DNA of 7,139 bases from an uncultured Clostridia bacterium (lineage in GTDB: Bacteria; Bacillota_A; Clostridia; Peptostreptococcales; Anaerovoracaceae), in contig CAMCER010000036.1 of NCBI GenBank assembly GCA_945873875.1, positions 1 through 7,139 on the forward strand, written 5' to 3'. Positions within the stretch are counted from its first letter, which is position 1. Every line of letters starts with the position of its first letter. Of the stretch, positions 1 through 5,217 are shown in pieces. A program made the position numbers and the translations under genes. The notes beneath the pieces are model-generated. The model was not told the DNA's origin and did no database searches. It saw only the letters and a list, made by a program, of their open reading frames with translations.

Positions 1-15
1 GACTTATTTCATATT

Positions 16-26
16 TATAATATAAT
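16..26 (+). promoter_or_regulatory. Probable -10 region of the acetyltransferase-thrS promoter
   Basis: Two overlapping TATAAT hexamers lie at 16-21 and 21-26 in a very AT-rich stretch. The matching -35 would fall at or before the left edge of the window, so it cannot be checked. Transcription starting near 30-33 would leave a short leader before ATG 71. Confidence 0.5.
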
Positions 27-53
27 TGTTATATCTGGGAAAATACGAGAAGC

Positions 54-61
54 AGGAAAGG
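54..61 (+). promoter_or_regulatory. Ribosome binding site of the acetyltransferase
   Basis: AGGAAAGG lies 9 nt before ATG 71 and decides for that start. No comparable purine run precedes the in-frame TTG at 26. Confidence 0.7.
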
Positions 62-70
62 CTCACACAT

Positions 71-637
71 ATGGACTGTAAAGAGATCAGAGTCGACATG
101 AGAGACATGACTCCGGAGGAATTTGCTCTGGCGCAGCGCTACACGGAAAAGATCTTCCAGCTGAATCAGATAATGCCGAGGACCGAGGAGTATAACGCTA
201 AACTCAAAGAGATATTCGGCGATGACCTGGGCGAAGGAAGCTACATAGCAGCACCGTTCAGCGGCGCGGCCTTCGATAAACTGAAGATCGGAAAAAACGT
301 GTTCATCAACGCTAATCTGCTGGCCATGTCCTGGGGAGGGATAACCATCGAGGATGACGTTATGATAGCGGCCAACGCTTCGCTGATCTCAAACAACCAC
401 GACCCTTACGACAGACAGGTGCTCACCTGCAGGCCCGTGCTCATAAAAAAAGGCGCATGGATCGGCGCGGGGGCTACGGTGCTTCCGGGCGTGTCCGTAG
501 GAAAATACGCCATAGTAGGCGCAGGTGCAGTAGTGACAAAGGACGTACCTGACTATGCCGTGGTACTCGGTGCCCCGGCAAAGGTGGTAAAGATGCTTGA
601 CCCGGAAAAGTTTGAAAATAACAGGAGGATTTTTTAA
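71..637 (+). CDS. Sugar O-acetyltransferase (maltose/galactoside acetyltransferase family, left-handed beta-helix)
   Basis: Predicted cytoplasmic enzyme of 188 residues that moves an acetyl group from acetyl-CoA to a sugar hydroxyl, as LacA and Maa do. Residues 1-60 form the helical N-terminal part typical of this family. From about residue 70 the protein shows hexapeptide-repeat periodicity ([43 protein letters not shown]), which builds the beta-helix. The catalytic His is H110 in NNHDP. The C-terminus has the usual GAPAKVV signature. ATG 71 is preferred over an in-frame TTG at 26: an AGGAAAGG ribosome binding site sits 9 nt before the ATG, and TATAAT boxes at 16-26 would start transcription after the TTG. 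The acceptor sugar cannot be read from sequence. The gene ends 1 nt before thrS, an odd metabolic partner for a synthetase. Confidence 0.9.
   Translation: MDCKEIRVDMRDMTPEEFALAQRYTEKIFQLNQIMPRTEEYNAKLKEIFGDDLGEGSYIAAPFSGAAFDKLKIGKNVFINANLLAMSWGGITIEDDVMIAANASLISNNHDPYDRQVLTCRPVLIKKGAWIGAGATVLPGVSVGKYAIVGAGAVVTKDVPDYAVVLGAPAKVVKMLDPEKFENNRRIF
623..628 (+). promoter_or_regulatory. thrS ribosome binding site inside the upstream gene
   Basis: A perfect AGGAGG lies 10 nt before ATG 639 and within the last codons of the acetyltransferase gene, whose TAA is at 635-637. Ribosomes ending the first gene stop almost on top of the thrS start, which favours translational coupling. The site also rules out a longer thrS start at TTG 597, which would add 14 residues read from another frame of the acetyltransferase gene. 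Confidence 0.85.
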
Positions 638-638
638 T

Positions 639-2534
639 ATGGCTAATTCAGAATTTCTCGAGATGTACCGCCACTCTATGGCACACATACTTGCAAAGGC
701 AGTTATCGAACTGTTCGGAAAAGAGACGCAGTACGCGATAGGACCTCAGATCGCAGACGGGTTCTACTATGATTTCGACCTTTCGCGCCCTGTGACAGAG
801 GACGACTACAAGACCATCGAGAATAAAATGAAGGAGATCATGAAGCGTAAAGAGGACTGGCGCAGAGAGGAGATCTCCCGGGCAGACGCTCTTGAACTTT
901 TCAAAGACCAGAAATACAAGACCGAACTCATCAACGACCTTCCGGAAGATGAGAAGATCACCATATATTACACAGGTGATGATTTTGTCGACCTGTGCAG
1001 AGGTCCTCATATAGAAAATTCACAGGAGCTGCTCTCCGCAGCATTCAAGGTAAGGTCAGCGTCCAGCGCGTACTGGCGCGGCGATGAGAAAAGAGACTCC
1101 CTGACCAGGATCTACGTATACGCTTTCCCGACAAAGGACGAACTGAAGCAGCATCTGGCACTGATCAGAGAAGCTAAAGAGCGTGACCACAAGAAGATCG
1201 GCGCGCGTCAGGAACTGTTCATGTTCCAGGATACAGCTCCGGGAATGCCGTACTGGCTGCCGAGAGGCTGGAAGATGTATCAGAGACTGGTCAGCTTTAT
1301 GAGAGAGACTCAGGACAAGCACGGATACGAAGAGATATCCTGTCCTGTCATCAATAACAAACGCCTGTGGCTGGTATCAGGTCACTGGGCACACTATGTG
1401 AACAACATGTTCCTGATCCCGGGAATCACCAAAGGGACAAAGGCAGAAGATACAGTAGCAGAGACAGACGGCGCAGAAGTTCCTGAAGGCGCGGTAGCAG
1501 GCACGGGAGCACCGGCAGCCAAAGGGCTCACCGACCGCATAGTTGTAGACTACTCCATCGAGGCGCCGGACACCATGGCCGCCAAACCCATGAACTGCCC
1601 TAACGCCATGCTGACATACAAGAGAAAACTCCGTTCATATAAGGAGCTGCCTATCCGCTACAGCGAGTTCGACGTGCTCCACAGAAAAGAGAAGTCCGGA
1701 CAGTTGAACGGTCTCTTCCGTGTGCAGGAGTTCAGACAGGATGACGACCACACATTTGTAATGGAATCACAGATCGAAGACGAGATCAAAGACATCATGA
1801 ACCTCGTCGACGAGATATACAGCGCCTTCGGACTGACATACAGGGCTGAGTTCTCCACCAGACCGGACGATTTCATGGGTGACATCGAAGTATGGAATAA
1901 AGCGGAGGCTTCACTGAAGAAGATACTGGACGAGACATACGGCGAAGGAAATTACGAGATAAACGAAGGCGACGGCGCTTTCTACGGACCGAAGATCGAC
2001 CTGCAGATAAAAGACGCTCTGGGAAGAGAGTGGCAGTGTGGAACTATTCAGCTGGACTTCCAGCTGCCGGCAAACTTCGGTCTGACATACACAGATACAG
2101 ACGGCTCATTCAAACAGCCGGTAGTAATACACAGAGCTATCTACGGCTCCATCGAAAGATTCCTTGGAATACTGACGGAGCACTTCAAGGGAGCATTCCC
2201 GTTCTGGATGTGTCCGTATCAGGTGGGCATCGTTCCTATCGTGGAAGAGAACAATGACTTTGCCCGCGAGGTAGCATCTCTCCTGGAGGAAAACGGCATC
2301 CGCGTGGAAGCTGACTACTCTGACAGGAACATGAATGAGAAGATCAAGCACTACAGGACACTGGGAGAGCCCATCATTCTGGTGATCGGCGGCAAGGAAG
2401 TCGAAAGCAGGACAGTTTCCGTTACTATCCGCGGCCAGAAGAAGCAGCTTCACGACGTGCCTCTTGACAAACTCGTAGAGGTTTGCAGGAAGCTCAACGA
2501 AGAGCATGCGCTGGAGCTTGATTTCGAGGCCTGA
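639..2534 (+). CDS. thrS: Threonyl-tRNA synthetase lacking the TGS domain
   Basis: Class II synthetase of 631 residues that charges tRNA-Thr in the cytoplasm. It starts directly in the N2 editing domain: HSMAH gives H12 and H16, and CRGPH gives C120 and H124, the four residues expected of the Ser-tRNA editing site. The catalytic core spans about 190-510. Zinc ligands are C320 (KPMNCP), H371 (QDDDH) and H498 (VIHRA), spaced almost as C334, H385 and H511 of E. coli ThrRS. The anticodon-binding domain occupies about 515-631. The N-terminal TGS domain of about 60 residues found in E. coli ThrRS is absent, and the binding site at 623-628 rules out an upstream start. Between MF (257-258) and KPMNC there are 57 residues against 11 in E. 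coli, partly acidic and Ala/Gly-rich. No T-box leader is visible, so the gene depends on its upstream partner for transcription. Confidence 0.97.
   Translation: MANSEFLEMYRHSMAHILAKAVIELFGKETQYAIGPQIADGFYYDFDLSRPVTEDDYKTIENKMKEIMKRKEDWRREEISRADALELFKDQKYKTELINDLPEDEKITIYYTGDDFVDLCRGPHIENSQELLSAAFKVRSASSAYWRGDEKRDSLTRIYVYAFPTKDELKQHLALIREAKERDHKKIGARQELFMFQDTAPGMPYWLPRGWKMYQRLVSFMRETQDKHGYEEISCPVINNKRLWLVSGHWAHYVNNMFLIPGITKGTKAEDTVAETDGAEVPEGAVAGTGAPAAKGLTDRIVVDYSIEAPDTMAAKPMNCPNAMLTYKRKLRSYKELPIRYSEFDVLHRKEKSGQLNGLFRVQEFRQDDDHTFVMESQIEDEIKDIMNLVDEIYSAFGLTYRAEFSTRPDDFMGDIEVWNKAEASLKKILDETYGEGNYEINEGDGAFYGPKIDLQIKDALGREWQCGTIQLDFQLPANFGLTYTDTDGSFKQPVVIHRAIYGSIERFLGILTEHFKGAFPFWMCPYQVGIVPIVEENNDFAREVASLLEENGIRVEADYSDRNMNEKIKHYRTLGEPIILVIGGKEVESRTVSVTIRGQKKQLHDVPLDKLVEVCRKLNEEHALELDFEA
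1446..1523 (+). repeat. Faint 13-residue duplication in the ThrRS insert
   Basis: Residues 270-282 and 283-295 align as two 13-residue units sharing E-x-x-V-A-x-T, with V273/V286, A274/A287 and T276/T289 at equal offsets. By hand count the two 39-bp units match at about 20 of 39 bases. That is weak and may only reflect shared low complexity. Confidence 0.4.
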
Positions 2535-2553
2535 TGAAGCAGGCCCGGGCCAG

Positions 2554-2575
2554 GGAGTTCTGTGATATGAACCCC
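2554..2575 (+). terminator. Possible weak terminator or hairpin after thrS
   Basis: GGAGTTC (2554-2560) can pair with GAACCCC (2569-2575) around an 8-nt loop, with one mismatch. CCCGGG-containing palindromes lie on both sides. No T-run follows, so this is not a standard intrinsic terminator. It may instead stabilise the thrS 3' end. Confidence 0.3.
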
Positions 2576-2599
2576 GGGTTCGTGTAAACCAATAGTCGG

Positions 2600-2629
2600 T
2601 TGTTTATAGTCACTTCTTTGTGGTACATT
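2600..2629 (+). promoter_or_regulatory. Candidate promoter of the XRE-receiver gene
   Basis: TTGTTT (2600-2605) and TACATT (2624-2629) are separated by 18 nt. Each matches consensus only in part (3 of 6 and 4 of 6). The call is supported by the 117-nt gap after thrS and by the dyad that overlaps it. Confidence 0.4.
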
Positions 2630-2645
2630 CCACGTAAGAGGTGAC
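2609..2645 (+). promoter_or_regulatory. Dyad over the promoter and ribosome binding site
   Basis: GTCACTTCTT (2609-2618) pairs with AAGAGGTGAC (2636-2645), allowing one G-T pair. GTGG (2620-2623) pairs with CCAC (2630-2633) around a 6-nt loop. The right arm contains the whole Shine-Dalgarno sequence AAGAGGTGA, 7 nt before ATG 2652, and the loop is the candidate -10. The element could be a DNA operator for the HTH protein encoded next to it, or, if transcription starts upstream, an RNA hairpin that hides the ribosome binding site. Confidence 0.6.
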
Positions 2646-2651
2646 TTTATT

Positions 2652-3725
2652 ATGCAGCAGACGAAATTAGGAGAAGCGATAAGATCGCTGAGAAAACAGA
2701 ATAACATGACTCAGGCTGCGCTGGCGGGCAGACTTGGGATCACGGATAAAGCAGTCTCCAAATGGGAAAGGGGGATATCTGCGCCCGATATCAGTCTGTT
2801 TCCCAAGCTTGCTTCTGTGTTCGGCGTGACCGTCGACGACCTTCTCAAGGATTGCACCGATGAAGGACAGCCGTCCAAGCTGCTGCAGATATTCCGCATG
2901 TCCCATGATATACGAACACCGCTGAACATCATTTTGGGATGCGCTGACATGGCAGTGACCTATCAGAATGATGAAAAGAGGCTGCGCAGGTATCTGGACA
3001 ATATCCGCATAGCGGGACAATACCTCCTCGGAGTCATCAGCAATGCAGAGGACGGGAAAGGTACTGAAGTCACCCGAAATGCAGATGATGAGGGGTATGC
3101 TCAAAGTGTCATCAATAAGGCAGATGAAGGAAGCTATGCAGAAAAAGGCATCAGCAGCGCGGGTAATGGAAGGTATGCTGAAAATGATAACAGCCGTGCG
3201 GAATGCAAAGGGCATGTTGAAATAAGCGGCCTGACCCAGGAGGAACTTCTGAACAAACTGGCAGAGGAAGAGGGCAGCTCTGACGGCCCTGACGACGGGT
3301 TCGGCCTGCCGGATGAAGCGGCGTTTCAGGATTTTGACTTTACTGGAAAAAGGATTCTCCTTGTCGAGGACATGGCCATCAACAGGGAGATAACGCAGGA
3401 ACTGCTCAAAAAAACAGGAGCTGAAGTGGAGTTCGCCGAAGATGGCCATGTCTGTGTTGAAAAGATAAAAGAGGCGCCGGCCGGATATTTCGACCTGATC
3501 CTTATGGACATCCAGATGCCTAATATGGATGGAATAGAGGCAACGCGCCAGATCCGCGCCCTTGCGGACAAAGAAAAAGCTGAATTACCGATAATTGCAA
3601 TGACCGCCAATGTTTATGAAAAGGACAGGAACGCTGCCTTCAGAGCCGGCATGAATGACTTCACTGAAAAGCCGATAATCAAAAAAGCTCTTCTCACGGC
3701 TATCCGGCAGCACCTGTTCACATGA
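2652..3725 (+). CDS. XRE HTH - HisKA-like - receiver protein lacking a kinase ATPase domain
   Basis: Protein of 357 residues with an unusual domain order. Residues 7-65 are an XRE/Cro-type helix-turn-helix (MTQAALAGRLGITDKAVSKW). Residues 80-128 look like a histidine-kinase dimerisation helix pair, with H-box SHDIRTPLN and candidate phosphoacceptor H85. Residues 129-193 are 13-residue tandem repeats, followed by an acidic linker to about 230. Residues 232-357 are a complete receiver: acidic pair E239/D240, phosphoacceptor D286 in LMDIQMP, T318 and K340. None of the N, G1 or G2 boxes of a HATPase_c domain is present, so it cannot phosphorylate itself as a kinase. By inference it is a phosphorylation-controlled DNA-binding regulator, or the remnant of a hybrid kinase kept in frame. 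It appears monocistronic, and no sensor or membrane segment is present. Its targets are unknown. Confidence 0.85.
   Translation: MQQTKLGEAIRSLRKQNNMTQAALAGRLGITDKAVSKWERGISAPDISLFPKLASVFGVTVDDLLKDCTDEGQPSKLLQIFRMSHDIRTPLNIILGCADMAVTYQNDEKRLRRYLDNIRIAGQYLLGVISNAEDGKGTEVTRNADDEGYAQSVINKADEGSYAEKGISSAGNGRYAENDNSRAECKGHVEISGLTQEELLNKLAEEEGSSDGPDDGFGLPDEAAFQDFDFTGKRILLVEDMAINREITQELLKKTGAEVEFAEDGHVCVEKIKEAPAGYFDLILMDIQMPNMDGIEATRQIRALADKEKAELPIIAMTANVYEKDRNAAFRAGMNDFTEKPIIKKALLTAIRQHLFT
3039..3230 (+). repeat. 39-bp (13-residue) tandem repeats in the XRE-receiver linker
   Basis: Four in-frame 39-bp units begin at 3075, 3114, 3153 and 3192 (residues 142, 155, 168 and 181), preceded by a degenerate 36-bp unit from 3039. 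The pattern is x-x-A-x-x-x-G-x-Y-A-E-x-x with drift, seen best in units 2 (NKADEGSYAEKGI) and 3 (SSAGNGRYAENDN). Hand-counted base identity between neighbouring units is about 25, 26 and 20 of 39. The array starts where kinase helix 2 ends and occupies the place where an ATPase domain would be expected. Confidence 0.75.
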
Positions 3726-3805
3726 AAGCGCATGCCTAAAGCATAAGTTACAGAACTCCCTTGCGGACCTGTTTCATGCAGGGAAGCATTATCGTCATCT
3801 TGTGA

Positions 3806-3842
3806 GACCCCGCGCCCTCCGTGCGGGGTCGCTTCTTTTTTT
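3806..3842 (+). terminator. Rho-independent terminator of the XRE-receiver gene
   Basis: GACCCCGC (3806-3813) and GCGGGGTC (3823-3830) form a perfect 8-bp GC-rich stem with a 9-nt loop. A T-rich tail follows at 3832-3842. It lies 80 nt after the stop codon. Confidence 0.9.
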
Positions 3843-3860
3843 GCATTTTCCTTTTCCCTT

Positions 3861-3950
3861 TTTGTCAGCCCTTTTCCCCCGGCTTTCCCCTTTGTCAGCT
3901 CTTTTGCCCCGGCCTTCACCTTTTTCAGCCTTTTATCCCGGCTTTCCTCC
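3861..3950. repeat. Three 30-bp pyrimidine-rich tandem repeats
   Basis: Units start at 3861, 3891 and 3921, and CAG falls at 3866, 3896 and 3926. Units 1 and 2 agree at 26 of 30 bases, and unit 3 has drifted with a shifted T-run. The core reads TTTGTCAGC, a T-run, CCCCGG and CTTTC. The + strand is almost pure C/T in long stretches from about 3835 to 3955. Read on the - strand it would give a Lys/Gly/Ala-rich peptide, but that frame crosses the terminator and overlaps the receiver gene, so it is treated as non-coding. Confidence 0.75.
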
Positions 3951-3997
3951 TTTTGCTCCGGCCGGGCAGCTGCTTTCCGAGAGCTGCGATCCTGCAG

Positions 3998-4177
3998 CCG
4001 TTGGAAAAACACTGTTAAAGTGAAATAGAAAAAATAACAGTGTTTTCATCACATTCTGAAGGCATAAATCCGAGTGCATGTGTCCAAATGGAGCCTTGCG
4101 GACAAAATCAGCTTCCGCACCTGTTGCAAAAACACTGTTATTGAAATATATATCGATTCACAGTGTTTTTGCAACGG
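3998..4177. repeat. 180-bp palindromic element with 18-bp terminal inverted repeats and two internal hairpins
   Basis: The ends, 3998-4015 and 4160-4177, are inverted copies of CCGTTGSAAAAACACTGT matching at 17 of 18 positions. Two more inverted copies lie inside. Hairpin 1 pairs 4006-4017 with 4035-4046 (12 perfect bp, 17-nt loop). Hairpin 2 pairs 4123-4138 with 4160-4175 (16 perfect bp, 21-nt loop). Both loops contain TGAAATA, so the hairpins look like diverged copies of one unit about 123 bp apart. No open frame of note lies inside, and no target-site duplication is evident. It could be a small non-autonomous mobile element, a pair of two-way terminators, a regulator-binding array or a small RNA locus. 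Confidence 0.75.
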
Positions 4178-4228
4178 ATGCGGGCGAGGGACGAACAAAG
4201 CGCGATTTAATAATCCGTGGAACTCGTG

Positions 4229-4234
4229 TATAAT
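4229..4234 (+). promoter_or_regulatory. Probable -10 box of the DUF5714-FAH-flavoprotein operon
   Basis: A perfect TATAAT follows the 180-bp element by 51 nt. At 17-nt spacing the -35 position (4206-4211) reads TTTAAT, a poor match, so the promoter may need an activator. Transcription would start near 4241, giving a leader of about 100 nt before ATG 4341. Confidence 0.55.
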
Positions 4235-4248
4235 GGCAGTAATGAGGA

Positions 4249-4319
4249 ACAGGGAATCGAGGCCCTGTCTGGAAGCAGGACGGAGGCCCTGTATATAAAA
4301 GGATGAAAAACCTTTTCAT
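4249..4319 (+). promoter_or_regulatory. Leader with competing short hairpins and a direct repeat
   Basis: GAGGCCCTGT occurs twice (4259-4268 and 4283-4292). ACAGGG (4249-4254) can pair with CCCTGT of either copy, and CCTG (4264-4267) can pair with CAGG (4276-4279), so the structures exclude each other. Further on, ATGAAAA (4303-4309) pairs with TTTTCAT (4313-4319). No U-run marks a terminator and no known riboswitch core is recognised. The AGGAG ribosome binding site follows at 4326-4330. Confidence 0.4.
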
Positions 4320-4340
4320 GAAAACAGGAGAAAGGGACAA

Positions 4341-5168
4341 ATGAGGGAAGAATGTCTGATCTGCGGCGCGCCTCTTGAATATCTGGAAAACGATGTTGAG
4401 ATGGAGTGCAGCATATGTCATAAGAAAACTGGCAGCAAAACAAGATGCGTAAACGGGCACTTCGTCTGTGATGAATGTCACACCCAGGGGGTGGATGCAG
4501 TCATCGGGCTTTGTCTTACCGAAAAATCAAAGGATCCGGTAGAAATCATAGAAAAGATGATGGCACAGCCATTCTGCCACATGCACGGGCCGGAGCATCA
4601 CATAATGGTGGGAGCGGCTTTGCTCACGGCCTACGTGAATGCCGGCGGGAAGATCATGTCCGGGAAATCGGCAGACAATCGCGCCAAGGAGGATGCGGCC
4701 GGCAATTCGGCAGGAGATCGCGCCCCGAAGGATGAGGCCGGCGAGAGCAGAGCAGGTGAAAAGGCGAAAGATAAAGAGCTGAAAGAAGAAGAACTGAAAG
4801 AGGCACTGGGTGAAATGGTGCGCAGGGGAAAGAGCGTGCCCGGCGGTGCCTGCGGTTTCTGGGGAGCATGCGGCGCAGGTATAAGTGCAGGCATGTTCGT
4901 CTCTATTATCTCAGGCTCGACGCCTCTGAAAAATGAAGCCTTCGGGCTTTCGAACCGGATGACTTCCGCGGCTCTGGGAAAGATAGGCGATGTCGGCGGA
5001 CCCCGCTGCTGCAAAAGAGATTCATTCCTTTCGATACAGGCAGCAGTTGATTTCGTCCGGGAGAATCTCGGGGTAGAGATGGAAAAAGCTGATGTGACGT
5101 GCCGGTATTCCGGGCAGAATGAGCAATGTATCGGGATCCGCTGCCCTTATTCGGCGAAAGTGAAATGA
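4341..5168 (+). CDS. DUF5714-like Cys-rich metal-binding protein of unknown function
   Basis: Protein of 275 residues that resembles the DUF5714 family; the family name is from memory. The N-terminus looks like a zinc module: C5-x2-C8, C23-x2-C26, C36, H40 and C43-x2-C46-H47. Next comes HMHGPEHH (80-87). The C-terminal half has further dense conserved-looking Cys patterns: GGACGFWGACGAG (C171, C177), GGPRCCKR (C223, C224), then C254, C263 and C268. So many Cys suggest a second metal or Fe-S site; that is inference. There is no signal peptide or clear membrane segment, although the Gly-rich stretch near 170-190 is hydrophobic. Residues 110-148 are a hydrophilic repeat linker between the two halves. 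AGGAG lies 10 nt before ATG 4341. The gene is first in a probable operon with an FAH-family enzyme and a flavoprotein, which suggests a shared catabolic or redox role. The reaction is unknown. Confidence 0.8.
   Translation: MREECLICGAPLEYLENDVEMECSICHKKTGSKTRCVNGHFVCDECHTQGVDAVIGLCLTEKSKDPVEIIEKMMAQPFCHMHGPEHHIMVGAALLTAYVNAGGKIMSGKSADNRAKEDAAGNSAGDRAPKDEAGESRAGEKAKDKELKEEELKEALGEMVRRGKSVPGGACGFWGACGAGISAGMFVSIISGSTPLKNEAFGLSNRMTSAALGKIGDVGGPRCCKRDSFLSIQAAVDFVRENLGVEMEKADVTCRYSGQNEQCIGIRCPYSAKVK
4668..4784 (+). repeat. 39-bp (13-residue) tandem repeats in the DUF5714-like linker
   Basis: Units start at 4668, 4707 and 4746 and encode residues 110-122, 123-135 and 136-148. The first two, SADNRAKEDAAGN and SAGDRAPKDEAGE, agree at about 30 of 39 bases. 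The third (SRAGEKAKDKELK) is diverged and runs into an acidic/Lys helix. The encoded stretch is highly charged and probably disordered. It separates the Cys-rich N-terminal part from the conserved C-terminal part. Confidence 0.8.
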
Positions 5169-5217
5169 ACAGTGCGGCAGATAAATAATAAAGATAAATG
5201 AGAAAAAAAGGAGAAAA

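Noticed and set aside
1..70. T-box leader for thrS
   Set aside because: Neither a T-box consensus nor an antiterminator structure is visible here or before thrS. Only AT-rich promoter-like sequence is present.
2542..2551. GGCCCGGGCC palindrome after thrS as a regulatory site
   Set aside because: It is a GC-rich 10-mer that is self-complementary by composition, and nothing around it supports a function beyond a possible 3' end structure.
2667..3449. 260-codon open frame on the - strand inside the XRE-receiver gene
   Set aside because: It is opposite a gene with clear HTH, H-box and receiver motifs. Its own translation shows no recognisable domain.
3614..4012. 132-codon Lys-rich open frame on the - strand
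   Set aside because: It overlaps the end of the receiver gene and runs through a strong terminator. Its composition follows from the polypyrimidine tandem repeats, and no ribosome binding site or family signature is evident.
3759..4103. CCTTGCGGAC repeated at 3759-3768 and 4094-4103
   Set aside because: A 10-bp direct repeat without matching flanks or regular placement. Probably chance, though it brackets the palindromic region's left part.
3861..4177. CRISPR array
   Set aside because: The 30-bp units are adjacent without spacers and are not identical, and the palindromic copies alternate in orientation. No cas genes are nearby.
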